Shown: piece by piece, positions 1 to 8,712 of the stretch
How the letters are laid out: each line of letters begins with the position of its first letter
Position numbering within the stretch: the first letter of the stretch is position 1
Assembly: GCF_008368715.1 (NCBI RefSeq)
Contig: NZ_SMRS01000006.1
Location: 124,001 to 188,000, forward strand
Source of the DNA: Nitrincola tapanii
Lineage (GTDB): Bacteria > Pseudomonadota > Gammaproteobacteria > Pseudomonadales > Balneatricaceae
Direction: 5' to 3'
Length of the DNA stretch: 64,000 nt
Translations under genes and position numbers: made by a program
The notes under the pieces: generated by a model
Seen by the model: the letters and a program-made list of their open reading frames with translations, nothing else
What the model was told of the DNA's origin: nothing
Database searches by the model: none

Positions 1-177
1 CAGTGCACTCACCCACTCTACAGCGTTATCCACATTTACCACGGCGCGATTAATGGCATCCACACGCTGCAAGGTTAATAAGCCCGTGTTAATCCAGGCA
101 TAAATTGCCATCGCACCGATAGAGAGAATGGCCAAGGCAACAATCGCTTCCAGCAATGAAAATCCTTGCTCACGCAT
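1..177 (-). CDS. gspI: GspI-like minor pseudopilin (N-terminal part, cut by window start)
   Basis: The N-terminal 59 residues of a type IV pilin-like protein are visible; the rest lies outside the window. After MREQG comes the class III prepilin motif FSLLEAIVALAILSIG, with Glu at +5 after the expected cleavage site, as processed by the prepilin peptidase GspO/PilD. It would be a minor pseudopilin at the tip of the type II secretion pseudopilus. The ATG overlaps the end of the upstream gspH-like gene by 8 bp, so translation is probably coupled. GspI is chosen by its place after gspG and gspH and by the VALAILSIG wording; gspJ or another minor pseudopilin remains possible. Confidence 0.75.
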   Translation of the reverse strand, partial: MREQGFSLLEAIVALAILSIGAMAIYAWINTGLLTLQRVDAINRAVVNVDNAVEWVSAL

Positions 178-613
178 CAGGAAAGGACCATTGGAGTTGA
201 CACGCAGGAGGTGCTAAGTATGCCGAGTAGGTTCGCCCCTTTAACTCAATGACGATCTCACCCCCAAAAGGGCAAAAACCCGAAGCGCTAATAAAGACAG
301 GTGGATCCGCTTGAACCTGGATATTCAGCTCATGTAATTGCTGCATCCAAGCGGTCGTATAGTTAGGATCTGGAAGTTGCTTCACTAAGAGCGGCTGCCC
401 CTGATCACGCACGCTCAATGCCAAACCATTCATCAACAACTCCGCTTCACTTAGCTCAAGAGAGCGCTGCATACTGCCCCCCATTCGCTGTAAAGCAGGC
501 CAAGCTAAAGCCGTAACCATACCTGTAATTAAAAGAACAACTATTAGCTCAAGCAAGGTGAAGCCACTTTGAGAGCTTTTATTATTGACCGGGCAGGTAA
601 CCGATATCGGCAT
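170..613 (-). CDS. gspH: GspH-like minor pseudopilin
   Basis: A 147-residue prepilin-like protein with a polar leader of about 17 residues, then GFTLLELIVVLLITGMV (residues 17-33), the cleavage site and hydrophobic stalk helix of pseudopilins. The length fits GspH. The start ATG lies inside the upstream gspG gene (32-bp overlap), and its own stop overlaps the gspI start. It would be a minor subunit of the periplasmic pseudopilus that pushes cargo through the secretin GspD. The assignment as H rather than another minor pseudopilin rests on gene order. Confidence 0.8.
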   Translation of the reverse strand: MPISVTCPVNNKSSQSGFTLLELIVVLLITGMVTALAWPALQRMGGSMQRSLELSEAELLMNGLALSVRDQGQPLLVKQLPDPNYTTAWMQQLHELNIQVQADPPVFISASGFCPFGGEIVIELKGRTYSAYLAPPACQLQWSFPDA

Positions 614-1040
614 CTAAACCCTCCCCACCACGCTGACCATCCGCGCCTAAGGAATACAAACTAAATCTTTCTGTGGCACTCGCTTGTAAACTGTATTCAT
701 AAGGACGATTCCAAGGGTCTAGTGGAACCGATCCATCTAGATAGGGGCCCTCCCAAAAAGCGGAAACTCTTTCATCCGAAGGTGCACGCACCAATGCATT
801 CAACCCCTCTGCTTCTGTTGGAAAACGACCTACATCCAAACGAAACGCATGCAATGCTCCTCGGATCATACTAATTTGTGTTTCAGCCGTTTGAACCTTA
901 GCTCGATCGGCCTGACGAAATAAATTAGGACCCACAAGACCCGCTAAAAGCCCAATGATCACTAGCACCACAATCATCTCAAGCAAAGTAAAACCGCTTG
1001 CTCGGAAAGGATGTTTAGCGGGTATGCGATGTACTTTCAT
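582..1040 (-). CDS. gspG: GspG major pseudopilin of the type II secretion system
   Basis: A 152-residue protein with the prepilin motif GFTLLEMIVVLVIIGLLAG (about residues 16-34), followed by the GspG-type run with GPNLFRQADRAKVQTAETQI and a C-terminal half with GRFPTEAEGLNALV and the SLGADGQRGGEGLDADIG region, where GspG proteins bind calcium. It would be cleaved and N-methylated by the prepilin peptidase and polymerise into the pseudopilus. It lies 21 bp after gspF and overlaps gspH. This is the clearest pseudopilin in the cluster and is what identifies the locus as type II secretion rather than an MSHA-type pilus. Confidence 0.93.
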   Translation of the reverse strand: MKVHRIPAKHPFRASGFTLLEMIVVLVIIGLLAGLVGPNLFRQADRAKVQTAETQISMIRGALHAFRLDVGRFPTEAEGLNALVRAPSDERVSAFWEGPYLDGSVPLDPWNRPYEYSLQASATERFSLYSLGADGQRGGEGLDADIGYLPGQ

Positions 1041-1061
1041 GAGCGCTTTTTCCTCTTCAAC

Positions 1062-2267
1062 TTAAAATGCTAAATCATTTGCACTGGTGATTGCCAAAAT
1101 GATGGCAATAATGAGCGTACCGATAGCGCCCCCAATCGCCAAAATAGCAATCGGTTCAATTAACGCTAAGGCCTTTTTCATGCGTTGTTGCCCCTGACGC
1201 GTATATAACTCCGACAAAGATTGCAGCATTTTATCCAGAGCACCTGTTTTTTCACCCACACGAACTAAGTTATAGCCAGTCTCATTCAGGCAATGCTGCT
1301 GCTCCAATGCAATAGATAAATGCTCTCCCTGCTTCACCGCCTTTGCTGCGTTCAAAAGTCGCTGACGCCGCCCTGGTAAACGTACAACCGAAGCGGCTAA
1401 GTGCAGGGCTGTCATCAGTTCAACCCGATTACGCATCATAGACGCCATGATCGCAGCCCAAGCCGCAATATCGGCTTGTATCAACCAACTCCCAACTACA
1501 GGCACCTTCTCCAACAAGGTCATCACTGATAGACGCACAGAAGCCAATCGCCATAACGCAATCGGAACAACCAAAAACATGACAAATAAACCAATTAAGA
1601 CGATCCAATGATCATTCGCCCAACGTCCAGCCGATAACACCGCCCAAGCTAGCCAAGGCAACTCATTCGACTGGTCCAGCAGATTCGTAAAGCTTGGTAC
1701 CACATACACAAACATCATCACCACAGCTAAAATACCAGTTAACACCAGTATGGCTGGATAGATCAAAGCATTGCGAGCTTCAGCACGCATACGTAATGCA
1801 TACTCCATCTGCTCACAAGCATCTGCTAAGGCCTCCCCGAGATTTCCCGTCATTTCGCCCGCCTTAACCAACGACACTACATACTCAGGTAGTTTCAACT
1901 CAGCGCTTTCTAAACCAGAAGAAAAGTTACCGCCATGACGCAGAGTTTTGAGCATCTGTTTAAAGGCACGCCGTAACTGTGGATGCGCTGCTGAAAGCGC
2001 TTGAGACTCAACAGCCTCCGCAGCACTCACACCTGCCACCAGCATCGATGCGAGTTCATAGAGCGCCGTTAATGTATCGCGCTCACTTAAACGCTTCGTA
2101 TGACGATCACCACTTTCTAGCTCTTCTGCCTGGCCCTCCAATAGAGTTAAAGGGACTAGGTTACGCGCATGAAGCTCCCGTAATGCTTGGCGTCGGCTAT
2201 TCGCTTCGAGCTGTCCAGATACAGATTTTGTATCCTGATCAAGCGCTGTGTAATTAAATTTAGCCAT
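1062..2267 (-). CDS. gspF: GspF inner-membrane platform protein of type II secretion
   Basis: A 401-residue GspF/PilC family protein starting MAKFNYTALD, typical of the family. Two T2SF domains each precede hydrophobic segments: about residues 164-190, 222-240 and 366-392. It anchors the assembly ATPase GspE and the pseudopilus base in the inner membrane. The ATG lies 1 bp inside the end of gspE (shared base at 2267), so the two are translationally coupled, as in most type II operons. Confidence 0.93.
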   Translation of the reverse strand: MAKFNYTALDQDTKSVSGQLEANSRRQALRELHARNLVPLTLLEGQAEELESGDRHTKRLSERDTLTALYELASMLVAGVSAAEAVESQALSAAHPQLRRAFKQMLKTLRHGGNFSSGLESAELKLPEYVVSLVKAGEMTGNLGEALADACEQMEYALRMRAEARNALIYPAILVLTGILAVVMMFVYVVPSFTNLLDQSNELPWLAWAVLSAGRWANDHWIVLIGLFVMFLVVPIALWRLASVRLSVMTLLEKVPVVGSWLIQADIAAWAAIMASMMRNRVELMTALHLAASVVRLPGRRQRLLNAAKAVKQGEHLSIALEQQHCLNETGYNLVRVGEKTGALDKMLQSLSELYTRQGQQRMKKALALIEPIAILAIGGAIGTLIIAIILAITSANDLAF

Positions 2268-3955
2268 TACTCCCCTAAACTCGTAACACGCAGGACTTCA
2301 TCCACACTCGTCAGCCCCATGCGAGCTTTGAGCAGGCCATCAATGTAAAGGTTCCTAAACCCATCCATACGTGCTTGGCGTTGCAACTCACCTACCGAGG
2401 CACCCGCCAATACCTTCTCACGCAAACCTTCAGAAACCTCGACTAATTCATAAATGCCAACACGACCGCTAAAGCCTGTATGTTGGCAAGCCGCGCAGCC
2501 CACAGCCTCACGCCAATCTTCTAGTGACTCTGCTTGAGAAGATTCTAACCACTGAGATACCAGCATTTGTATCTGTGCGCTCGGTGTAGCTGGAACACTA
2601 CAACTTGGACATAAGCGCCGTACTAAACGCTGTGCCTGCACAGCTATCACCGGCGTCGCCGCTAAAAACGGCTCGATACCCATATCGATCAAACGCGTAA
2701 ACGCACTGAGTGCATCATTGGTATGTAAAGTTGAAAGCACCAAGTGCCCAGTCAAAGCAGACTGAACAGCAATCTCAGCCGTTTCCAAATCACGAATCTC
2801 ACCAATCATAATCACATCAGGATCTTGTCGTAAAATAGCACGAAGTGCGCGAGCAAACGTCATTCCTATATCCGAGTGCACTTGCACCTGCGTCACATGC
2901 GGTAATTGAAACTCAACCGGATCCTCAACAGTTATAATCTTGCGCTGGCCGTCATTAGTTTCATCAAGTGTCGAATACAGCGTAGTAGATTTACCCGAAC
3001 CCGTCGGACCCGTTACTAACACAATACCATGTGGACGATGCGCCCAACTGCGGATCAACTGCAAGTGATCAGGCAAGAAGCCCAATCTATCCAACTGCAA
3101 CTCTCGTCGCTCTTTAGGCAACAAACGCATCACAATTGATTCACCCTGAACCCCAGGCAAAGACGACACACGAATATCCATTTCCTGACCATTCACGCGC
3201 ATACTAATACGTCCATCTTGTGGTAAACGGCGCTCAGCGATATCGATACCCGAAACTAACTTAAGGCGCGAAGCCACTGCATGATAGCGTGATTTAGGTA
3301 AAGTTCGACGCGTATAAAGCACCCCATCAATTCGATAGCGAATATCAAAGGTATCTTCCTCCGGTTCTATATGAATGTCGGATGCGCGCTGCTCCATCGC
3401 CAAAGAAAAAGTATTATTCACCAACTCCACCACAGGTGCTTCCTCAGCCAACTCACGGAGATGTTGAATATCGGCCTCTTCAAACGCAGTTGAATCCTCC
3501 GTACTCATCAACGTCCGCAAGACACCCAAACAGGTCTCAAGCAGCTGACGCCGGCCTAACACCTGAATAACAGGCTGAGAAAGATGATGTAACACTTCAT
3601 TTAACAAGGGTGCGAAACAGTCTTGAGCAAAACAATACAGCTGATCATTATGCAGCCAAACAATCGCCTCCTCCTGCAGCCACCATCCCGGATCAAATGC
3701 AAAACATTCCAATCCTGAACGTATTTCGACATCCGTTGGAATAGGCAAATCCTGCTCAAGCAATGGCAAGCCCAGTTGCAACCTGAGGCCTTCTAAAAGC
3801 TGTGTCTCAGAAACGGCACCAGAACGTACCAGCAAGGTCCCCAAACGTCCGCCCATTTCACGCTGTGCGACTAATGCCTTATCTAGATCACGCATATTAA
3901 TAGCGCCGGCCGCTAACAAGACCTCACCAATTAATGCACCACTGGCTGTACTCAT
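2267..3955 (-). CDS. gspE: GspE assembly ATPase of type II secretion
   Basis: A 562-residue cytoplasmic ATPase of the GspE/PilB family that powers pseudopilus assembly. Visible motifs are an N-terminal MshEN/GSPII_E domain (1-150), Walker A GPTGSGKST (316-324), a His/Asp box near 345-365, Walker B with VIMIGEIRD (381-389), and a zinc tetracysteine pair CPSC (449-452) and CAAC (487-490), all expected of an active enzyme. It leads the gspEFGHI block but sits far from gspD; four unrelated genes lie between them. Confidence 0.93.
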   Translation of the reverse strand: MSTASGALIGEVLLAAGAINMRDLDKALVAQREMGGRLGTLLVRSGAVSETQLLEGLRLQLGLPLLEQDLPIPTDVEIRSGLECFAFDPGWWLQEEAIVWLHNDQLYCFAQDCFAPLLNEVLHHLSQPVIQVLGRRQLLETCLGVLRTLMSTEDSTAFEEADIQHLRELAEEAPVVELVNNTFSLAMEQRASDIHIEPEEDTFDIRYRIDGVLYTRRTLPKSRYHAVASRLKLVSGIDIAERRLPQDGRISMRVNGQEMDIRVSSLPGVQGESIVMRLLPKERRELQLDRLGFLPDHLQLIRSWAHRPHGIVLVTGPTGSGKSTTLYSTLDETNDGQRKIITVEDPVEFQLPHVTQVQVHSDIGMTFARALRAILRQDPDVIMIGEIRDLETAEIAVQSALTGHLVLSTLHTNDALSAFTRLIDMGIEPFLAATPVIAVQAQRLVRRLCPSCSVPATPSAQIQMLVSQWLESSQAESLEDWREAVGCAACQHTGFSGRVGIYELVEVSEGLREKVLAGASVGELQRQARMDGFRNLYIDGLLKARMGLTSVDEVLRVTSLGE

Positions 3956-4003
3956 GAAACACTCTGACTGGCTAAAGAATAGACATACACCCTAGCACGC
4001 AAA

Positions 4004-4564
4004 TTAATCACCTTTATTCTTATGCGGAAAGGGCATCTTAGGTAGGGGTTTGTGGAGAAAATCACACAGAGCTTTCCAGCCCGCCTCCTGCTCAAAATTG
4101 AGCTCAAGAAAATTTTCGGCCCCCTTAAACGCGGCACGCACCGCATTATTGTGCGCAGAGTAGCGCTGCAAATAACGCTGCTCATACCCTATCGGACTCG
4201 CCGCATCCTCACCATAAATCAGTGCTCGCATCGGCGTTTTTTGATGGCCGAAATAACGCACTGCGCTTGAGAGCCAACGATCAGCTTCACGCCAAGTCAG
4301 GATAAAACGAGCCTTAGGATAGGATGCTCGCAAAGACTCCCAAAGTAAGGGCCAAGGATTATCTTGGAAGGCATCATAGGCCTCAATCACACTGAAAGCA
4401 CGCTCTTGTAACTGATCAAGACTCCGGCATACCTGCTGATCCTGAGTCCAAGCGGGGCCATGCACTCGGTAACCCAACTCAGTTAATGCCGCCGCAAGTG
4501 ACTTTGTCCCGGTTTTATGGAAACCGATACAAAATATCTTTTCTTCAGGCTCAATAGAGCTCAT
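4004..4564 (-). CDS. Small sulfotransferase-family protein
   Basis: A 186-residue protein opening with a PAPS-binding loop: FCIGFHKTGTKSLAAAL near residues 10-26, the 5-prime phosphosulfate binding signature. The rest (PKARFILTWREADRWLSSAVRYF) matches the 3-prime phosphate-binding region of sulfotransferases. The ATG at 4564 is preferred over a TTG two codons upstream because GAGGG lies about 9 bases before it. It overlaps the end of the glycosyltransferase-sulfotransferase fusion by 14 bp, so the two are co-translated. The acceptor is unknown; by context it would be a surface glycan or a glycosylated secreted protein. Confidence 0.8.
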   Translation of the reverse strand: MSSIEPEEKIFCIGFHKTGTKSLAAALTELGYRVHGPAWTQDQQVCRSLDQLQERAFSVIEAYDAFQDNPWPLLWESLRASYPKARFILTWREADRWLSSAVRYFGHQKTPMRALIYGEDAASPIGYEQRYLQRYSAHNNAVRAAFKGAENFLELNFEQEAGWKALCDFLHKPLPKMPFPHKNKGD

Positions 4565-6245
4565 AGCCAAACGCCCTCATCTCTTCCTGGCATAAATCCC
4601 CTAACACCTCTCGCTCATCATCCTCCCACATATGTGCACTGACTTGACGAACACTCTCTTTAGTACACCACAGGCTACCGGGTGCTCGTAAAGACCAGCG
4701 TAACCGCCTGAGCATAGCGGAGGGATTCTCAAGTATATCTTCATACTTCCAGAGCTGAAGAGAAGCCTCATGCCACAGCAACGTCCTCGCCAACATCCGC
4801 CAGAAAAGCACTCGGCGCACATGCGCTTCCTTTTCAGCCAGCAACTCCTTGATCGATTCACGTTGCCAGCCCTGCCATCCCGAATATTCAGGATTCGCCA
4901 CCGGCAAAGTGTCCAATGTCACCTCACGTAAGTGCGCAAACGAGCGCTTCCAAGATCGCAAGGTTGGTTGGGGATGACGGACAAGTGCCACAATAGGCCA
5001 ACCCAGTTTAGATAACTCAGGCAAAGCAGCCATATACGCCAACGTATTTTTACTGCCTAATCTAAAGTTCGCTGAGTTGAGTTCTGGATGATAAAAACTC
5101 CGTCGATCATCTGCCGCTGTATCATTAATAACACGGCCAGCATCCACCTTATTTTCAATTTCATCACCACGCAACAAAGCTTCACGTACTTGGCGATGCA
5201 ATAATGTGATACCGGTTGCATCTTTACGCTGTGTCAGCTGGGAAAAAACCTCTCTGGGTTCATTAAGCACCACCCAATTTTTTTGGGCATCCAGTAACTG
5301 AGCCACAAAACTGGTGCCGCTGCGTGGAATGCCTGTAATTAAAAAATCATGGCGCCCGCTCCTTCCTGGCATACCCCCCAAAGCAGGCTGTAGCAGAGGC
5401 TTCCAGTTTGGAAAGCTGTACGCTAAGCGTTCGATTTGAGGCAAGGCTCGGCAGGCTCTTACAAACACATCGCGTAAGCGCGGCTCACGCAAGATCACTC
5501 CTGGACTGTGATAATGGCAAAGATGCACCCCTTTTTCAGGCAACGCCTTAAGATGAGCTGGAAAATTCCAACCCTCATTTAACACTTGCAGCGGTCCTTG
5601 GCTCATCAAACAGGGCGCTAAGGCAATTTGATCTAACCAAGGATAGCGCTGACCAAGATCTAAATCAGGATCGGTCAGGGTTCGAGTAGCCGCCTCCCAA
5701 CGCTGAGCAAAGACTTGTGGTTGCCGCACCGCGACCAACCCAGCATTAAAATAGGGGAGCATTAAGTCCCCACTGACCGTCGCACGCACTTTTCGGCCAC
5801 GCAATGAAACCCCTAAACGCGCATACACCCGCTGCCACCGTTCTGGTGAACCCCAAGTCGCCAAGTCAGCCGGTTTTGCAGCCCCTGAAAAATCCTCGGG
5901 TAATAGATTAGATAAAGGCTCTGCAGTGAGGCAGAGCATATCAGAATCCAGAAAGACAGCCGCTTCCTCTGCAGGCAAGAGCCCTAAAACACGTACCTTA
6001 TTTCCGATCGGATATTCCGGTGCAAAAGGCGGCTGAAATCCTAGCGTTTTAACCCCTAGAACCTGCAAAGCCGAGCGTACCTCTGCACTCAACTCACCCC
6101 AGTCTGAGTACTCGGGAATCGCCGCAAAAAGGCGAGCCTCAGGATGCCGCTGGCGTAAAGACCAGGCCAGCAGCAACCCTTTCAGAGCTAACTCACCCTT
6201 TTGAACCACAAACACCACATTCATCATACAACCTAGTGACCCCAT
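4551..6245 (-). CDS. Glycosyltransferase-sulfotransferase fusion protein
   Basis: A 564-residue two-domain protein. The N-terminal half (about 8-270) looks like a GT-A/GT8-type nucleotide-sugar transferase, with an extended MNVVFVV strand, the metal-binding FLDSDML (DxD at 100-102), a FNAGLVAVR segment and HLCHYHSPG. The C-terminal half (about 300-564) is a sulfotransferase with ITGIPRSGTSFVAQLL (303-318) as the PAPS loop and WPIVALVRHPQPTLRSWKRS as the 3-prime phosphate site. Transfer and sulfation of one sugar by one polypeptide is an inference. The start could be ATG 6245, 6227 or 6224; no strong ribosome site decides. It begins 12 bp after the DsbA-like gene. Confidence 0.75.
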   Translation of the reverse strand: MGSLGCMMNVVFVVQKGELALKGLLLAWSLRQRHPEARLFAAIPEYSDWGELSAEVRSALQVLGVKTLGFQPPFAPEYPIGNKVRVLGLLPAEEAAVFLDSDMLCLTAEPLSNLLPEDFSGAAKPADLATWGSPERWQRVYARLGVSLRGRKVRATVSGDLMLPYFNAGLVAVRQPQVFAQRWEAATRTLTDPDLDLGQRYPWLDQIALAPCLMSQGPLQVLNEGWNFPAHLKALPEKGVHLCHYHSPGVILREPRLRDVFVRACRALPQIERLAYSFPNWKPLLQPALGGMPGRSGRHDFLITGIPRSGTSFVAQLLDAQKNWVVLNEPREVFSQLTQRKDATGITLLHRQVREALLRGDEIENKVDAGRVINDTAADDRRSFYHPELNSANFRLGSKNTLAYMAALPELSKLGWPIVALVRHPQPTLRSWKRSFAHLREVTLDTLPVANPEYSGWQGWQRESIKELLAEKEAHVRRVLFWRMLARTLLWHEASLQLWKYEDILENPSAMLRRLRWSLRAPGSLWCTKESVRQVSAHMWEDDEREVLGDLCQEEMRAFGYELY

Positions 6246-6256
6246 ACAACTCTGTA

Positions 6257-6892
6257 CTAATCATCAGAAAGGGTCTTTTGATTCAAGTAACTTAATAAAG
6301 CAAAAAGTTCATCTACGCTTTCAATGACAGGCAACTCAACTTTATAACGGCCTTGCACTACAAAAGCCGGTGTCGATTGAATTGCGGCTAACTGTGTCAG
6401 CATGTACGAACCGATCAAGCGGCGCTCCACGGCTTCGCTACCCCAAGCCTCCCAAAAAGCTTGTGGATCCACGGCATATTGCTGCAAAAATGCATTGATG
6501 CGATCTGCGCCTTGTAGTGACGTATTTTGTGCCTGAAACATCTGATATCCGATGGAATACTTAGCCTGCTCACCAATAACCGCCAATGTGTGAAAAATAC
6601 GCGCAGCATCGACTAAATCAGTTTGTGAGTGCACAGGCACCCGCCCCAGCGCCACAGCCTCCGATTGACTCCACTGCGTAATCGCGTCGGTCAACTGATA
6701 GCATGTCGTGCAACCGTAATAAAAATATTCCAATACCGGTGCAACGCCTTCTGGCAAAGGCTGCGCAAGCTGGGTGTAATGTTGGTTCTCTTCAAACACA
6801 TACAGAGGTGCCTGTACTGGAGTGGTTTCTTGTCCGGCACAACCCACCAGCAAAATAAGGCTTAACAATCCAAGCCCAAGCTTTTTATGCAT
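6257..6892 (-). CDS. DsbA-like thiol:disulfide oxidoreductase, lipoprotein
   Basis: A 211-residue periplasmic thioredoxin-fold protein. It has a lipoprotein signal peptide with lipobox LVGC (Cys18), so it should be membrane-tethered rather than soluble like DsbA. The active site is CTTC (Cys61-Cys64) after EYFYYG, and a cis-proline region follows at IQSTPAFVVQGRY, where family members carry T/V-P. An alpha-helical insertion separates them. CTTC is not the E. coli DsbA CPHC, so the redox potential may differ. It sits next to a secreted protein with four cysteines and could be its dedicated folding factor (inference). Confidence 0.85.
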   Translation of the reverse strand: MHKKLGLGLLSLILLVGCAGQETTPVQAPLYVFEENQHYTQLAQPLPEGVAPVLEYFYYGCTTCYQLTDAITQWSQSEAVALGRVPVHSQTDLVDAARIFHTLAVIGEQAKYSIGYQMFQAQNTSLQGADRINAFLQQYAVDPQAFWEAWGSEAVERRLIGSYMLTQLAAIQSTPAFVVQGRYKVELPVIESVDELFALLSYLNQKTLSDD

Positions 6893-7002
6893 TCCGACTC
6901 TCCTGCATCGACAGCCTCAAGATTTGGCCTGTCGAATGAAATACTCAAAATCTTTATGATGAAACACGAATCGCGCAACAAAATCATATTTTTTAGTTAA
7001 CA

Positions 7003-7026
7003 AAAAAGCTCCCGAAGGAGCTTTTT
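7003..7026 (-). terminator. Rho-independent terminator after the secreted-protein gene
   Basis: A perfect 10-bp stem AAAAAGCTCC / GGAGCTTTTT encloses a 4-base loop. On the minus strand the loop is TTCG closed by C-G, the very stable UUCG tetraloop, and the stem ends in a run of T. It lies 46 bp past the stop of the secreted-protein gene and would end its transcript before the DsbA-like gene. It is symmetric and could also act on the plus strand. Confidence 0.9.
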
Positions 7027-7071
7027 ATAAAGCACTCAATTAGCGAGTGAGCAGTAACTCAACTCAAGCAA

Positions 7072-8712
7072 TTAGTTGCTAGAGTTAGAAGTACCATTCG
7101 CACTACGGTTGATCAGGTCATTCGTAGTTACAGCACCGCTGTAAGTTGTGCTTGTTACGTTAACCAGTGTTCCGTTCGGGCTACGAACCAGACCCAGAGC
7201 TTCACAAGATGGGAAAGCACCGTTCAGGACGATACGTGCACGACCTTCAGTCAGAGCCGCTAATTCTGGCAACTGGCCTGGCAGGTAAACACGGTTTGCA
7301 TTGTCAGCCAGGTTAGCATTGGTGTGCAGAATCGCTGTACCATGCGCTGGGATAGAGATACCCAGATCAACTTCAGCTGACTGGTTACCCGCCTCATCAT
7401 AGATGAATGCGCTGACAGGGCCTGGCAGTTCAGAAATGTTGCTCAAACGGATGAAGGCCTGATCCTGTGCACTTGGGTTAGGCACGTTGAACAGTGTCAC
7501 TTCACAGCCGTTACGCACTAACTGACCGAATGGGCCGGCATTACCCGTAGAGTCCAGGTAACGTGGGTTGAAGTAGTTAACCAACAAAGTAGCAGCGCCA
7601 ACACTGAAGTTTGGCATCTGGTTTACACCATCAGCAGTGAAACACAGATCATAACCTGCCTGCAGAGCAGAAGTTGTCTGGCCCTGAAGGTTGAAGTTAA
7701 CCGTTGTACCGTTCACAGTTGTTGCGCCCAGCGGCAATGCATTGTTAACACAGTTATCTTTAGACAGGTACAGAGAACCAAAGGCACTGATGTCTGTAGA
7801 AGTGGTCAGAGAAACATTGATTTCATCTGAACCCTGGAAATCAAACTCGTCACCATTTTCTTTACGAACGCGACGCCCATTTTCATCCTCTGTACGAACA
7901 ACAGCCAGAGTACCCAATTTAACAGTATCGACGTTACCCGAGGCATCAAAATCAACGAATGCCAGATCACCCACATCGCTTGTGAAGCTCAACAGGTTGT
8001 CCGCTGAGTCGATTGCAGGACGAACGGCAGAAGAAGTCTGAGTAGAAGTTAAATCCACACCCTTCTGAGACTGCAACACAACCAGAGCCTGAACTGTGTC
8101 TGTTACATCCTGTGTTACGTTACGGAACTCACCACCGAGGCGCACCTGGCCGATAGAGCTGCCTGGCTCCAGAGCATCTTTCAGGTTGAATACACGGAAC
8201 TGGCCTACAGTTGCAGAAGCAAAGTTACCCGCACCATCAAACTGAGTAGTGTCAATCTTGAAGGTCACAGTGTTGTCATTTACTGCTCCGCCCTGATCAA
8301 CAGTAATTGCTTGGCCAAGGTTGTTGTTCAGACCAGCTGGGTCTTCAATAGTGTCACCATTGTTATCGATGACGTAAGTCAGTCCACCGATCACAAAACT
8401 CAAAGTAGTTCCAGCCTGGAACCATTTCTGGATATCTGAATAATCTTCAGAGAAAACGGCACCTGCATCCAGGGTATACTTAACAGTCAGAATATTACCG
8501 AGTGCGTAAGTATTGTTGGTAGTCGCTGTAAAGACAGTCGTTGGTACAGCAACAGCCGTAGCATTAGAGCCTGTACCAAAAACTTCGTGGGCCAGAGTGT
8601 TTACAAAAGAGCCTGGTGCAAAAACATGGGTAGCAGCTGTTGCGTAGCTAACAGAACCTGCTGTGATTGCTACTGCCAGAGCAGACTTCTTCATCATCGC
8701 ATTAATTTTCAT
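7072..8712 (-). CDS. Secreted protein of unknown function, likely abundant (candidate type II cargo)
   Basis: A 546-residue protein I do not recognise. It has a clear Sec signal peptide (MKKSALAVAITAGSVSYATA, cleavage near Ala-Thr-Ala). The mature part is rich in Gly, Asn, Thr, Val and Asp and low in Lys, with many beta-type segments, as in S-layer or surface-associated beta proteins. Four cysteines (contexts DNCVNN, DLCFTA, NGCEVT, PSCEAL) could form two disulfides. The tail is polar (INRSANGTSNSSN). The gene stands alone with a consensus-like promoter, a roughly 100-nt leader, a good ribosome site (AAGGA) and a strong terminator, all suggesting high expression. It lies between secretin and DsbA-like genes, so it may be the main substrate of this secretion system (inference). 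Confidence 0.8.
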   Translation of the reverse strand: MKINAMMKKSALAVAITAGSVSYATAATHVFAPGSFVNTLAHEVFGTGSNATAVAVPTTVFTATTNNTYALGNILTVKYTLDAGAVFSEDYSDIQKWFQAGTTLSFVIGGLTYVIDNNGDTIEDPAGLNNNLGQAITVDQGGAVNDNTVTFKIDTTQFDGAGNFASATVGQFRVFNLKDALEPGSSIGQVRLGGEFRNVTQDVTDTVQALVVLQSQKGVDLTSTQTSSAVRPAIDSADNLLSFTSDVGDLAFVDFDASGNVDTVKLGTLAVVRTEDENGRRVRKENGDEFDFQGSDEINVSLTTSTDISAFGSLYLSKDNCVNNALPLGATTVNGTTVNFNLQGQTTSALQAGYDLCFTADGVNQMPNFSVGAATLLVNYFNPRYLDSTGNAGPFGQLVRNGCEVTLFNVPNPSAQDQAFIRLSNISELPGPVSAFIYDEAGNQSAEVDLGISIPAHGTAILHTNANLADNANRVYLPGQLPELAALTEGRARIVLNGAFPSCEALGLVRSPNGTLVNVTSTTYSGAVTTNDLINRSANGTSNSSN

